64,000 nt of DNA. Source: Methylosinus sp. LW4 (GTDB taxonomy: Bacteria > Pseudomonadota > Alphaproteobacteria > Rhizobiales > Beijerinckiaceae). The notes beneath the pieces were generated by a model. The model searched no databases. It was not told the origin of the DNA and saw only the letters and a program-made list of their open reading frames with translations. This document shows, piece after piece, positions 9,143 to 18,388 of the stretch; positions within the stretch are counted from its first letter, which is position 1, and each line of letters begins with the position of its first letter. The translations under genes and the position numbers were made by a program. The stretch is from the NCBI RefSeq assembly GCF_000379125.1, contig NZ_KB900626.1, positions 1,087,748 to 1,151,747 of the forward strand. The letters run 5' to 3'.

Positions 9143-9829
9143 TCAAGCGAGCTCGACGAGACGGCCGTCGCTGAGCGTGACGCGGCGATCCATCTGAGCG
9201 GCGAGATCGAGATTATGCGTCGCCACCAGCGCGGCGAGGCCGGTGTTGCGCGCCAGCGTCATCAATGTCGCGAAGACATGCTCCGCGGTGCGCGGATCGA
9301 GATTGCCTGTCGGCTCGTCGGCGAGCAGAACATGCGGCGCATTGGCGACCGCGCGAGCGATGGCGACGCGCTGCTGCTCGCCGCCCGACAGCTGCGAGGG
9401 CAAGTGCTTCGCCCGGGCTCCGAGCCTTAGATAATCGAGCAATTCCGCGGCGCGCCGCTCCGCTTCGCGGCGATCCAGCCCGTTGATCGCCTGCGGCAGC
9501 GCGACATTCTCGAGCGCGGTGAACTCCGGCAGCAGATGGTGGAACTGATAGACGAAGCCGATCGTCGAGCGGCGCAGGCTGGTGCGCTCATTGTCGCTCA
9601 TGTCGGAGGTCGCCAGCCCGGCGATGAGCACCTCGCCGTCGTCGGCGCGCTCCAGCAGGCCGGCGATATGCAGCAGAGTGGATTTGCCGGCGCCCGAAGG
9701 CGCGATCAGCGCCACTGTCTCGCCGGCTGCGAGCGTGAGATCGGCTCCGATGAGAATGTCCAGACGCCCGTCGCCTTCGCGATAATGGCGGGCGACGCCG
9801 GAAAGCTCGAGAACTGTCATGGGCCTCAC
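9143..9829 (-). CDS. lolD: Lipoprotein-releasing system ATP-binding protein LolD
   Basis: 228 residues. An ABC ATPase with Walker A (APSGAGKST), signature [14 protein letters not shown] and Walker B ([13 protein letters not shown]), all intact, and the extended loop typical of the MacB/LolD group. It energises extraction of outer-membrane lipoproteins from the inner membrane and their hand-over to LolA. The start at 9829 overlaps the stop of the permease gene by 4 bases (ATGA), so the two are translationally coupled. Confidence 0.95.
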   Translation of the reverse strand: MRPMTVLELSGVARHYREGDGRLDILIGADLTLAAGETVALIAPSGAGKSTLLHIAGLLERADDGEVLIAGLATSDMSDNERTSLRRSTIGFVYQFHHLLPEFTALENVALPQAINGLDRREAERRAAELLDYLRLGARAKHLPSQLSGGEQQRVAIARAVANAPHVLLADEPTGNLDPRTAEHVFATLMTLARNTGLAALVATHNLDLAAQMDRRVTLSDGRLVELA

Positions 9830-11127
9830 TCGTGGCGCAGGGCGTCGATCGGATCGAGGCTCGCCGCTTTCCAGGCTGGATAGATGGAGGCGAGAATGGC
9901 GAGCGCGAGCGTCATGACGACGACGAGCGCCACCTCGCGCGGCTCGACGATAGAGGGCAGGCGCGACAGAAAATAAAGCTCCGCCGGAAACAGATTGGCG
10001 TGCATGAGCTTGTTGAGTAGCAGCCGGATCGCGTCGAGGTTTTTGGCGAGCGTCAGGCCCAGCAGAAAACCGGCGATGTCGCCGACGACGCCGATGGACG
10101 CGCCGATGATGAGGAAGATGCGCAGCACCGCGCCGCGCGTCGCGCCCATGGTGCGTAGAATGGCGATGTCCGAGGATTTGTCCTTCACCAGCATGGTGAG
10201 GCCGGAGATGATGTTGAGCGCCGCCACCAGCACGATTAGCGTCAATATGATGAACATCACATTGCTCTCGACCTGCAGCGTGTCGAAGAAGGTCTTGTTG
10301 CGCTGCCGCCAGTCGGTGAGCATCATCGGCCGATCGATATTGGCGTCTATGTCGGCGCGGAACTTGTCCACGGCGTCGGGCGCGTCGAGAAAGACCTCGA
10401 TCACCGTCGCCTCATTCTCGTGATTGAAGAAGAGCTGCGACTCGGCGAATGGCATGTAGACGAAGACGCGGTCATATTCCGACATGCCGATCTGGAAGAT
10501 CGCCGTCACCGGATAGGCTTTTATGCGCGGCGCCACGCCGAAGGGGGTGGAGGCGCCCTTGGCGATGAGGATGCTGATATTGTCGCCGACGCGGACGCCG
10601 AGCGACTCGGCGAGGCGCTGGCCGATGGCGACGCCGCCGGCGCTGTCGAAGCCCTGGAAGGTCCCGTCCTTCACATTGCCGGCGAGGCCCGGCAGACGCA
10701 GAATGTCCTGCTCGCGTATGCCGCGCACCAGCGCGCCTGACTGCCCATAGGGGGAGGAGACGCCGGCTGCGCCCTCCACCATGGGGGCGACGAGCTTGAC
10801 GCCCGGCAGGCGCTGCAGCCGCGCCGTGACCTCGGCCCAATCGTTCAGCGGCCGCTCGGCCGCCTGGACGAAAGCGTGGCCGTCAATGCCGACGATCTTG
10901 TCCATCAGCTCGCGGTGAAAGCCGTTCATCACCGACATTACGACGATGAGCGTCGCCACGCCCAGCATGATGCCGAGAAAGGAGAAGCCGGCGATCACCG
11001 AGACGAAGCCATTGGCGCGCCGCGTCCGCACATAGCGGAAGGCGACCATCCATTCGAAGGGCGCGAAGGCGCGCAAGCGCGGCGGCGGCTCGGTCTCGAC
11101 CACGGTAGACAAAGTAGATTCGCTCAT
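9826..11127 (-). CDS. lolC: Lipoprotein-releasing system permease LolC/LolE
   Basis: 433 residues. An N-terminal membrane helix ([25 protein letters not shown]) is followed by a large periplasmic domain (about 60-270) and three C-terminal helices, the MacB/FtsX layout. The motif [12 protein letters not shown] near the first helix is typical of LolC/E. One permease gene with lolD suggests a homodimeric LolC/E, as is common in alphaproteobacteria. The start [15 protein letters not shown] is consistent with family N-termini. Confidence 0.93.
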   Translation of the reverse strand: MSESTLSTVVETEPPPRLRAFAPFEWMVAFRYVRTRRANGFVSVIAGFSFLGIMLGVATLIVVMSVMNGFHRELMDKIVGIDGHAFVQAAERPLNDWAEVTARLQRLPGVKLVAPMVEGAAGVSSPYGQSGALVRGIREQDILRLPGLAGNVKDGTFQGFDSAGGVAIGQRLAESLGVRVGDNISILIAKGASTPFGVAPRIKAYPVTAIFQIGMSEYDRVFVYMPFAESQLFFNHENEATVIEVFLDAPDAVDKFRADIDANIDRPMMLTDWRQRNKTFFDTLQVESNVMFIILTLIVLVAALNIISGLTMLVKDKSSDIAILRTMGATRGAVLRIFLIIGASIGVVGDIAGFLLGLTLAKNLDAIRLLLNKLMHANLFPAELYFLSRLPSIVEPREVALVVVMTLALAILASIYPAWKAASLDPIDALRHE

Positions 11128-11362
11128 TTCGGCATTGTGCCCATCCGCTCGAGCCTTTCAAGCGCGCCACAGAAATGGGCGTTTCTCATGTGAGAGAGGC
11201 GAATCGAAGGCGAGGGCGTGGGCCGTCGCCGGCGTGGCGGAAAACCGACAGCGAGGCGAGAGCCGAGCCCGCCGAGGCCAGAAAAATTAACGTCTGGCCC
11301 TTAATTTGCTGCACTGCATTCACCACCTCGACATCGGCGGTGGGCAATCGAGGAGACGAGAA

Positions 11363-11689
11363 ATGGGTTCGATCGCCCAGCTGAAGAGCGCGCCGCGCAA
11401 GGCGCATGGCGCTGTCCACGACAATGTCGAGCTCGATCGTTTCGAGCTCGATCTCGAAGACGGAACGGCCGTCGCCTATTACCGCATGGCGCCCGGCGCC
11501 ATCGTCTTCACCCATACAGAGACGCCGCCGGCGCTGCGCGGCAAAGGCGCCGCCACGGAGCTGATCCGCGGCGCGCTGCAATGGGCGCGGGCGCGCGGGT
11601 TGAAGGTCGTTCCCGAATGCTCCTTCGTGGCCGATTATATCGCGCGCCACCAGGAATTCGCCGATCTGGTCCTGCGCAAATCGGCCTGA
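11363..11689 (+). CDS. Small GNAT-family acetyltransferase (YjdJ type)
   Basis: 108 residues from the ATG at 11363, preceded by AGGAGACGAGAA. It has the compact single-domain form: FTHTETPPALRGKGAATELIRGAL (acetyl-CoA binding loop RGKGAA), then ARGLKVVPECSFVADYI and H..F.DLV, the signature of the small Gcn5-related YjdJ/DUF4442-like group. The acceptor substrate is unknown. It is convergent with the ABC-F gene, with 4 bases between the stops. Confidence 0.85.
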   Translation: MGSIAQLKSAPRKAHGAVHDNVELDRFELDLEDGTAVAYYRMAPGAIVFTHTETPPALRGKGAATELIRGALQWARARGLKVVPECSFVADYIARHQEFADLVLRKSA

Positions 11690-11693
11690 ATCC

Positions 11694-13544
11694 CTACCCC
11701 TCGTCCGAGAGCGAGAGCCATTGATCTTCCGCCTCGGCGAGCGCCGAGGCGAGATCGGCGCGCTGCTGGGCGAGGCGATTGGCCTCCTGCGGATTGCGCG
11801 AAAACGCGCTCGGATCAGCGAGCGCGGCGTCGACGCGCGCCAATAGCTCGGCCAGCTTTTTCATGCGCTCTTCCGCCGCCGCCAGCTTGCGGCGCGACTG
11901 ACCGGCGTCGCGCTTGCCTTTGAGCGGGCGAGGGGCCTCGCGCGGCTCCTCCTCCTTGCGCTGCTCGCGGGCGTCGCCATTGGCGCGCGCCAGAACGTAA
12001 CGCGCATATTCGTCGACATCGCCGTCGAAGGCCTTCACCGTGCCGCCTTCGACGAGCCAAAGGCGATCGGCGCAGGCCTCCAGAAGATAGCGGTCATGCG
12101 AGACCAGCACGATCGCGCCCTCATGGGCGTTGATCGCCTCGACCAGCGCGGCGCGGCTGTCGATGTCGAGATGGTTGGTCGGCTCGTCGAGAATGAGCAG
12201 ATGCGGTCCATAAAAGGAGGCGACGCCGAGCAGCAGCCGCGCCTTCTCGCCGCCGGAGAGGCGCTCCACCTTGGTGTCCGCCCGCGCGCCGGAAAAGCCC
12301 GTCTGCGCCGCCCGCGCGCGAATGCGCGCCTCGGGCGCGCCGGGCATCAGCGCGGCGAAGACGGAGTAGGGCGAGTCCTTTTCGTTGAGGTCATCGACCT
12401 GATGCTGAGCGAAAAATCCCGCCTCCAGCTTGGCGGCGCGCACCATATTGCCGCTCTTGGGCTCGAGCCGTCCCGCCAGCAGCTTGGCGAAGGTCGATTT
12501 GCCGTTTCCGTTGGAGCCCAGCAATCCGATGCGATCGTCATTGGAGAGGCTGAGCGACAGGCGCGACAGCACGGTGCGCTCGCCATAGCCGACGCTCACA
12601 TTCTCGAAAGCGATGATCGGCGGCGACAGCGGCTTTTCCGGCGAGGGCAGATAGATCGGCAGCACCTCGTCGTCGACGACCGCCGTGGCCGGCCCCAGCT
12701 TCGCCAGCATTTTGAGGCGCGATTGCGCCTGACGCGCCTTGGTCGCCTTGGCGCGGAAACGATCGACGAAGGCCTGCAGCTCGCGGCGGCGCTCTTCCTG
12801 CTTTTTGCCGGCCTTGGCGGCGAGCGCGCGCGCCTCCAGCCGTTGCGTCTCGAAGGAGCTGTAATTGCCCTTGTAGATCGTCAGCTTGCCGCGATCGAGA
12901 TGCAGAATATGCGTCGCGACCGCATCGAGCAGATCGCGATCATGGCTGATGACGACGACATTGGCCGGATAATGCGCGAGATAATCGACGAGCCAGAGCG
13001 TGCCCTCGAGATCGAGATAATTGGTCGGCTCGTCGAGCAGCAGCAGCTCCGGCTGCGAGAACAGCACGGCGGCGAGGGCGACGCGCATGCGCCAGCCGCC
13101 CGAAAATTCCGAGAGCGGGCGCCGCTGCGCCTCCGCGTCGAAGCCGAGGCCGGAGAGGATCGCCGCCGCCCGCGCCGGCGCCGCATGGGCGTCTATATCG
13201 ACGAGGCGCGTCTGGATTTCAGCGATCTCATGCGGGTCGGTCTCGGTCTCGGCGCGCTCCAGCAGGGTCGCGCGCTCGGTGTCGGCGGCCAGCACGAAAT
13301 CGACGAGCGCCGTTGGTCCGCCCGGGGCCTCCTGCTCGACGCGGCCGATCTTCAGCCTGGCGGGGAGGGAGATGGTTCCGCTCTCGCCGGCGATCTCGCC
13401 GCAGATGATTCGGAAGAGCGTCGTCTTGCCCGCGCCATTGCGGCCGACGAAGCCCGCGCGCGTCCGCGGCGGCACGAAGACCGAGGCCTTGTCGAAGAGC
13501 AGCCTCTCGCCGAGCCTGTAAGTGAGATCGTCTATGGAGAGCAT
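11694..13544 (-). CDS. ABC-F family ATPase (ribosome-associated, Uup/YheS type)
   Basis: 616 residues from the ATG at 13544. Two ABC domains lie in tandem with no membrane segment. The first has Walker A GRNGAGKTT, signature FSGGWRMRVALA and LLLDEPTNYLDLEG. The second has GSNGNGKST, LSGGEKARLLLG and LILDEPTNHLDIDS. A charged linker (ARALAAKAGKKQEERRREL) forms the arm that reaches the ribosomal E site in family members, and the C-terminus is a lysine/glutamate-rich coiled coil. Such proteins rescue or tune translating ribosomes. A further in-frame start at 13580 is possible but less likely. Confidence 0.92.
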   Translation of the reverse strand: MLSIDDLTYRLGERLLFDKASVFVPPRTRAGFVGRNGAGKTTLFRIICGEIAGESGTISLPARLKIGRVEQEAPGGPTALVDFVLAADTERATLLERAETETDPHEIAEIQTRLVDIDAHAAPARAAAILSGLGFDAEAQRRPLSEFSGGWRMRVALAAVLFSQPELLLLDEPTNYLDLEGTLWLVDYLAHYPANVVVISHDRDLLDAVATHILHLDRGKLTIYKGNYSSFETQRLEARALAAKAGKKQEERRRELQAFVDRFRAKATKARQAQSRLKMLAKLGPATAVVDDEVLPIYLPSPEKPLSPPIIAFENVSVGYGERTVLSRLSLSLSNDDRIGLLGSNGNGKSTFAKLLAGRLEPKSGNMVRAAKLEAGFFAQHQVDDLNEKDSPYSVFAALMPGAPEARIRARAAQTGFSGARADTKVERLSGGEKARLLLGVASFYGPHLLILDEPTNHLDIDSRAALVEAINAHEGAIVLVSHDRYLLEACADRLWLVEGGTVKAFDGDVDEYARYVLARANGDAREQRKEEEPREAPRPLKGKRDAGQSRRKLAAAEERMKKLAELLARVDAALADPSAFSRNPQEANRLAQQRADLASALAEAEDQWLSLSDEG

Positions 13545-13700
13545 GGCCTCGCCTCTAGGGCCTTTGCCGGCGATGTGCAACGTCGGCGCCGTCGAAGCCT
13601 CGCGCTCGGCTTGTGAGAAGGCCGTCTTGGCGCTTGTCAGCCCGAGCGCAGCCCTCTATATCTGCGCCCGCTTCGCGCCGCCCTCCGGTCGGCGCAGCCC

Positions 13701-13776
13701 GCGCCCATCGTCTAGAGGCCTAGGACGTCGCCCTTTCACGGCGAAAACACGGGTTCGATTCCCGTTGGGCGCGCCA
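13701..13776 (+). tRNA. tRNA-Glu (anticodon UUC), CCA encoded
   Basis: The acceptor stem GCGCCCA/TGGGCGC closes, followed by G and CCA. The D arm is GTCTAGAGGCCTAGGAC. The anticodon stem TCGCC/GGCGA holds the loop CTTTCAC, giving TTC. The T arm contains GGGTTCGATTCCC. Length is 76 bases with CCA. Confidence 0.95.
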
Positions 13777-14019
13777 ATAACTTCAACGCCTTAAGGTCGG
13801 TAGCGTCGAATATATGCCCGCGAACGGCTGCGCACGTCCGCGCTCCGAGACGTCGATAATATGCCGCTGGCTGCAGGCGCACTCCTCGAGCCTGAAGCGT
13901 CAACGCGCGACTCCACGTAATCGGCGCAATTCGATCAGAAGCTTGGCCTGGGCTGAGACGAGCAGCGAAGCCGGAATGGCCATAAGGCGACGGCTCGCAG
14001 AGAGTGGAAGGTTGTTGCG

Positions 14020-14322
14020 ATGATTGCTCTCGCGAATGGACAGCTGCCGCGGAAGGCTTTGATTCTCATAGTCACGCTCGTCACTGCGCTGTCTCTCTCG
14101 GGCTGTTACACTCCCGGACAACGCGCCACAGGCGGCGCGATCATCGGCGGACTCGGTGGCGCGGGCATCGGCGCTCTGGCGTCTGGAGGCCTTGCCGGCC
14201 CTACGCTCGCTGGCGCGGCAGTCGGGGCGGCAGGAGGCGCGATCATCGGCGCAGTCACCGCGCCCCGGCGTTACGGTTGGCGTCGCCACGCTCACCGGCA
14301 TCGCCACTATCGCTATTACTGA
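14020..14322 (+). CDS. Glycine-zipper lipoprotein, small outer-membrane-type
   Basis: 100 residues. The signal peptide ends in the lipobox LSGC (Cys about residue 29). After that comes a glycine-zipper membrane segment built from repeated GAIIGGLGGAGIGAL and GAAVGAAGGAIIGAV units (residues 38-78), and then a basic His/Arg/Tyr tail (RRHAHRHRHYRYY). Small lipoproteins of this kind occur widely in Rhizobiales envelopes, and the function is not known. A GGTTG-like ribosome site precedes the ATG. The His-rich tail could bind metal (inference). Confidence 0.8.
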   Translation: MIALANGQLPRKALILIVTLVTALSLSGCYTPGQRATGGAIIGGLGGAGIGALASGGLAGPTLAGAAVGAAGGAIIGAVTAPRRYGWRRHAHRHRHYRYY

Positions 14323-14370
14323 TGCGTCTATCGTCGAGCCGCCCGAGCCGACATAGAGCCAAATGCAAAA

Positions 14371-14402
14371 ACGCCCCGCGCTTACATCCGGCGTCGGGGC
14401 GT
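14371..14402 (-). terminator. Intrinsic terminator of the glycosyltransferase gene, possibly bidirectional
   Basis: An 8-bp stem ACGCCCCG/CGGGGCGT (14371-14378 with 14395-14402), followed on the minus strand by TTTTG. It lies about 120 bases past the minus-strand glycosyltransferase stop and 50 bases past the plus-strand lipoprotein stop. Confidence 0.7.
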
Positions 14403-14521
14403 CTCGCTGTTGCGTCTGGTTCCGGGAAACCTTCGGCTTGCTCACAGAGTAGGCGGTCGAGTCCTGTGATGCAAGCGTGGGCGCCGAGTCTCGCGCTTCG
14501 CCGCTCTCGGCGATGCGCTCC

Positions 14522-15826
14522 TCAGTAATGCCAGAGCTGATCGCCGATTTTGCTCAGCCCCGGGAGACTGAGCAAGCGTCCGAAGGTCAGACAAAACTCG
14601 GCAATGGGCCTCACCCAGGCGCGCGGGGCGCGTCTCTTCGCGCCGATATGGCGCTTGCGGGCGCGCGTCACGCGTCTCGACAGCTCGGCGAATGCGTCCG
14701 CGCCGAGGCTGGCGCGAATTCGATCCGCCTGCGCCGCCAATCGCGTCTCGATATAGCGCGAGAGGCTCTCGTTTTCCCGAAAGTCCGGGTGAACGATGTG
14801 GGATTTCTGCAGGCAGATCAGCGCGCTGACATAGCGGTCGACGCCGAGGCGATCGGTCAGCGCGCCGACATCGTCGATCAGCCGATCGACGACCGCGCGC
14901 CAGGCGAAATACTCCGCCTTGAACGCCTTTGTCGGATCGGCGTTGTGAACGCCGCAGAGCTCGGCGTGGCCGGCGAATCCATTGCCGCCGTGAATGCGAT
15001 AGATGGTCAGCGGGGCGTCGATGAGCGCGACGCCGCTGAGCAGCCGCACGCCTTTGTTGAGATAAGTGTCGCCATGGAGCCGGAGCGGCATAGAGCCGCC
15101 TCCGCCGAGCAGCAAGGTCAGCGCGTCACGCCGAAAGCAATTGCCCGAGGTCGGCGCATAGACCCAATCGCCCAGCTCATGCGCGTCGATGAAATGCACG
15201 CGGGCGCTCACATCGTCCAGCGGCGCATGCGCGAAGGGCCAGAGATCGCCGCAAAGATGGAAGGGGCGCAGGCGCTCCTTGCGGACGCCGCGTCCCGAGG
15301 CGATGAAATCGCCGAACGCGCTCCAGGAGGTTCGGACGACGCCCTCATTGGTGGATTGCAGCATGTCCGAGGAGGTGAAGCCGACCGCCGTCCGCAGCGA
15401 GAAATGCACGAAGATATGCGTCTCGACGAAATTGGGGAGGAGCATGTCGTCGGCGTCGAGAAACACCACATAAGCGCCGGAGCTGGCGGCGAAGCCGGTA
15501 TGGAAGGCGGCCGTCTGGCCGAGGTTTTCGGCATGCGCGACGATCGCGACTTGCGGATGGCGGGCGCGAATGGCGCGAAGGACGAGATCGCTCTCGTCTG
15601 TCGAGGCGTCGTCGACGATGATGCATTCGATGCGCGGATAGGTTTGCGTGAGCGCCGAATTGAGCGCCTCGAGCAGGAAGTGGCCATAATTGTAATTGGT
15701 GATGACGACGCTCACGAGCGGCAGCTCATAGGCGAGGCGGCCGCCGAAAGCGCGGCCAGGATGCGGCTCGACGAAATCTACGTCCTTATCGTCGGCCTCT
15801 CGAAATTGGGTGAAATTTTCTAGCAT
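14522..15826 (-). CDS. Family 2 glycosyltransferase
   Basis: 434 residues. The GT-A nucleotide-sugar binding domain begins LVSVVITNYNYGHFLLEAL (residues 36-54), with IIVDDASTDES and the metal-binding FLDADDMLLPNFV motif. The C-terminal half is unlike common GT2 enzymes and includes DTYLNKGVRLL and a charged tail. No membrane segment is visible, so the enzyme is probably cytoplasmic. The donor and acceptor are unknown. It stands outside the main polysaccharide locus, downstream of the HupE-like gene on the same strand but separated from it by a terminator-like hairpin. Confidence 0.85.
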   Translation of the reverse strand: MLENFTQFREADDKDVDFVEPHPGRAFGGRLAYELPLVSVVITNYNYGHFLLEALNSALTQTYPRIECIIVDDASTDESDLVLRAIRARHPQVAIVAHAENLGQTAAFHTGFAASSGAYVVFLDADDMLLPNFVETHIFVHFSLRTAVGFTSSDMLQSTNEGVVRTSWSAFGDFIASGRGVRKERLRPFHLCGDLWPFAHAPLDDVSARVHFIDAHELGDWVYAPTSGNCFRRDALTLLLGGGGSMPLRLHGDTYLNKGVRLLSGVALIDAPLTIYRIHGGNGFAGHAELCGVHNADPTKAFKAEYFAWRAVVDRLIDDVGALTDRLGVDRYVSALICLQKSHIVHPDFRENESLSRYIETRLAAQADRIRASLGADAFAELSRRVTRARKRHIGAKRRAPRAWVRPIAEFCLTFGRLLSLPGLSKIGDQLWHY

Positions 15827-15854
15827 AATCGGCTCTACTGTCTAAAAACGCTTT

Positions 15855-15895
15855 GCTTGCCGCGCTCGCGCGGAAGGCGCTCGATCGCGGCAAGC
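15855..15895 (-). terminator. Long hairpin between the HupE-like and glycosyltransferase genes
   Basis: The 10-bp arms GCTTGCCGCG (15855-15864) and CGCGGCAAGC (15886-15895) enclose 21 bases. On the minus strand a T run follows six bases beyond the stem. It probably ends the HupE-like transcript or stabilises its 3' end. Confidence 0.5.
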
Positions 15896-15991
15896 GCTGT
15901 CACGGCAAGCCGTTACGTAACGCTATATACGTAGATGTCCCTATTGAAAAGGGTGCGTGTCGCAATTCATGCGCGCATTGGTCGCGGGGCC

Positions 15992-17137
15992 TCAGCCGAC
16001 GCCGAAAATGCGCTCGGCCAGCCAATAGGCGCCGAAGCAGGCGATGACGGCGGAGACGGCGCGCACGAGGCGCAGATCGCGCAGTCCATGGGAGAAAAAT
16101 CGATCGATCGCCAAAAGCAGCGGCAGCGCGACCAGCACCACGCCGATCTGCCCCGCCTCGACGCCGAGATTGAAGCTCGCCAGCGCCGGCACGAGGGCGC
16201 GCTGCGGCACGCCGATCTCGATGAGCCCGCTCGCAAAGCCGAATCCATGGATGAAGCCGAAGACGAAAGTGTCGCGCCAGCGGCCTTCCACCTTGCAGGT
16301 GAAGAAATTCTCGACGGCGACGTAAATGATCGACAGAGCGATCGCGATCTCCACCCAGCGGCTCGGCAGATCGACGAGGCCGAGCGCCGCCAGCGACAGC
16401 GTCACCGAATGCGAGACGGTGAAGGCCGTCACCAGCTTCACGACCGGCCAGACGCGCGTCGCCCACAGCATCACCGCGATGAGGAAGCACAAATGATCGT
16501 AGCCGGTCATTATGTGCTCGATCCCGGCGGCGAAGAATTTCGGCGCCAGCTGCCAGGGCGTCAGCAGCGGCTTGGAGAGATCGATCGGCGCGTCGCCGGG
16601 GAAGACCATCGCCTCGCCGGGCGCCGGCTCCGCGCCGAGACGCTGCGCCTCGGTGAGGCGCTCGTCGGCGTCGCGCTCGCCTATGCCGACGAGATGCTTC
16701 GCGCGGCGTCCCTGCGCCTCCAGCAGCCGATAGGGGTCATAGAAGATCTGTCCCGCGACGGCGCTGCAATCGAGGCGCAGCACGACCTTCGAATCGCGCG
16801 GATTGGCGGGGTCCGAGCCTACCGAGACGATCTCGCTCGGGCAGGTTTCGCCAGCCTCGTTCCGCAGGGCGACGCGGCTCTGAATGAATTTGCCGATCAT
16901 CGCCTCGATCACGCCGGGCTCGGTGAGATCGACATCGGCGGCGCTCGGCTTGCTCTCGGCGAACATGCGCTCGATATCGGCGCCGAGAAAACCGACGTCG
17001 AGGCGATAGCGGCCGCCTCCTTCCGGCACGATGCGGCTGCTGGAAATGTCCGCCGTATGCGCCCGCGCGGCCGCCCCGCCGCCGAGAAGGACGAGAATGG
17101 CGAGGAGCAGGGCGAAGGGCGAAGGCGTTATTCTCAT
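15992..17137 (-). CDS. HupE/UreJ-type membrane protein with periplasmic domain
   Basis: 381 residues from the ATG at 17137, which has GGGAG at a good distance (an adjacent ATG at 17140 is also possible). A signal peptide (MRITPSPFALLLAILVLLGGG, ending ARA) is followed by about 160 residues outside the membrane starting HTADISSSRI. Seven or so membrane helices follow, including GIEHIMTGYDHLCFLIAVMLW and FIHGFGFASGL, His-containing motifs of the HupE/UreJ_2 family. Relatives are predicted metal transporters. The gene is divergent from the CopC gene, which supports a metal role, perhaps copper (inference). Confidence 0.85.
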   Translation of the reverse strand: MRITPSPFALLLAILVLLGGGAAARAHTADISSSRIVPEGGGRYRLDVGFLGADIERMFAESKPSAADVDLTEPGVIEAMIGKFIQSRVALRNEAGETCPSEIVSVGSDPANPRDSKVVLRLDCSAVAGQIFYDPYRLLEAQGRRAKHLVGIGERDADERLTEAQRLGAEPAPGEAMVFPGDAPIDLSKPLLTPWQLAPKFFAAGIEHIMTGYDHLCFLIAVMLWATRVWPVVKLVTAFTVSHSVTLSLAALGLVDLPSRWVEIAIALSIIYVAVENFFTCKVEGRWRDTFVFGFIHGFGFASGLIEIGVPQRALVPALASFNLGVEAGQIGVVLVALPLLLAIDRFFSHGLRDLRLVRAVSAVIACFGAYWLAERIFGVG

Positions 17138-17357
17138 CATCTCTCCCTCGCCATCGTCTCTCTTGACGCTTCGTGACACGGCGACGTATGCAAGAAGCTG
17201 AAATAGTGCATATCAGCCCGGCCGAGACAAGGCCGAAGCGGATAGGGTCGAGGCGGGCCGGCGCGCTCGCTGCGTCGCACAATCGCTGGCGGCGCGAGCG
17301 CCTTGCTCACGCGCGAGAGGGCGCTTAGCATCACGGGACGCACGACAAACGGAAACC

Positions 17358-17777
17358 ATGAACCTTCCCGCCGCCGCTCCTCATCGCGCTCCTCGTCGAA
17401 CAGCCGTCGCGCCGCGCTGCGCGGCGCTTCTCCTGCTCGGCCTCGCTGTCTGTCTCGCCTCGCCGCGCGCATGGGCTCACGCCATCGTCGTGCGCACTTC
17501 GCCGGCGCAGGATGGCGTCGCGCCCGGAAACATCGGCAAGGTCGATGTCTGGTATGACGCCGGCATAAGGGACGCTTTCGCGGCGCTGGCGGTGATCGCC
17601 GCCTCCGGCGAGCGGGTCGACAAGCGCGACGCCGCGATCGATCGCGCCGATCCGGCCCATGTCTCGGTCGGCGTCAATCCGCTCGGCCCCGGAAAATATA
17701 CGGTCCGCTACCGCGCGCTATCGGCCGACGGCCATCTCGTCAGCGGCGCCTGGGAGTTCGAGGTGCGGCCGCAATAG
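17358..17777 (+). CDS. copC: CopC-like periplasmic copper-binding protein
   Basis: 139 residues. The ATG at 17358 has GGAAA upstream. A signal peptide ends SPRAWA, so the mature protein starts with His (HAIVVRTSPAQ), the N-terminal Cu(II) ligand of CopC. The later DGH motif (SADGHLVSGAWEF) supplies the Asp and second His of the same high-affinity Cu(II) site. The Met-rich Cu(I) loop of longer CopC proteins is absent. It is a stand-alone CopC, with no CopD fused or adjacent. It lies 40 bases upstream of the 189-residue protein gene and is probably co-transcribed with it. Confidence 0.9.
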   Translation: MNLPAAAPHRAPRRTAVAPRCAALLLLGLAVCLASPRAWAHAIVVRTSPAQDGVAPGNIGKVDVWYDAGIRDAFAALAVIAASGERVDKRDAAIDRADPAHVSVGVNPLGPGKYTVRYRALSADGHLVSGAWEFEVRPQ

Positions 17778-17817
17778 CGCCGATCGAGCGCAGCTTAAGG
17801 GAAAGGAAGCCGCCGCG

Positions 17818-18387
17818 ATGAGTCCCAACGGCCGGATGAATTTGTTGTTGTTCCTCGCCGTCGTGGCGATCGCCGCCGGCAATGCGGCCGCTTTCACCTA
17901 TTCGCTCTGGGGACCGTCCTTCAGCCTCTATTGGAATGATCTTCTTGACGCGCATCTCTATCGGCCGGCGGTCAAGGCGGGTGATCGCACCATGGCCAAC
18001 TGTCTCAAGGTCAGCGATTTCTATTCGGCGCGGCTGACCACTTATTTCCTCGGGGATTCGGACAGCAGCGCCGGCGGCCCCATCACCGACCTCAGCAAAT
18101 ATGACGAATATTGCGATCGTGTGCCGGGCACCGGCAAGGTGATCTTCTCCGTCACGCTGATGGAGAAGGATGTGCGGAGCCAATCCGTCGCGCTCGCCTT
18201 CTACAAGAGCGACGCCAAAGGCGGCCTCGAGCTATTGACCTCTGTCCCTTCGAAGCCGCATCCGGCCGGCTTCGTGACCTTGGAATCCTCGGTCGATCAC
18301 AAGGGCAAATATCTCCTCGAGCTCGCTTTCGGCGAAGGCAAGGGCGAGGAGGACAAGATCGCCATGCCGATCTCGGTCGGTCAGTGA
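17818..18387 (+). CDS. Membrane-anchored beta-sandwich protein, second member of an unnamed family
   Basis: 189 residues from the ATG at 17818, with AAGGAAG upstream. An N-terminal hydrophobic segment (MNLLLFLAVVAIAAGNAAAF) serves as signal or anchor. The periplasmic part has two Cys (ANCLKVS and EYCDRVP) and a beta-rich C-terminal half ending KGKYLLELAFGEGKGEED. Its YCDRVPxxG segment and following strands match the protein at 8523-9092, though the membrane anchor is at the other end. It follows copC closely and converges on the PepSY gene with a single base between the two stop codons. A role in copper or metal delivery is inferred from neighbours only. Confidence 0.8.
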   Translation: MSPNGRMNLLLFLAVVAIAAGNAAAFTYSLWGPSFSLYWNDLLDAHLYRPAVKAGDRTMANCLKVSDFYSARLTTYFLGDSDSSAGGPITDLSKYDEYCDRVPGTGKVIFSVTLMEKDVRSQSVALAFYKSDAKGGLELLTSVPSKPHPAGFVTLESSVDHKGKYLLELAFGEGKGEEDKIAMPISVGQ

Positions 18388-18388
18388 T

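Noticed and set aside
12096..13616. Plus-strand 506-codon frame opposite the ABC-F gene
   Set aside because: It is the antisense shadow of a gene with all ABC motifs; composition is Arg/Glu/Ala-rich without any recognisable domain.
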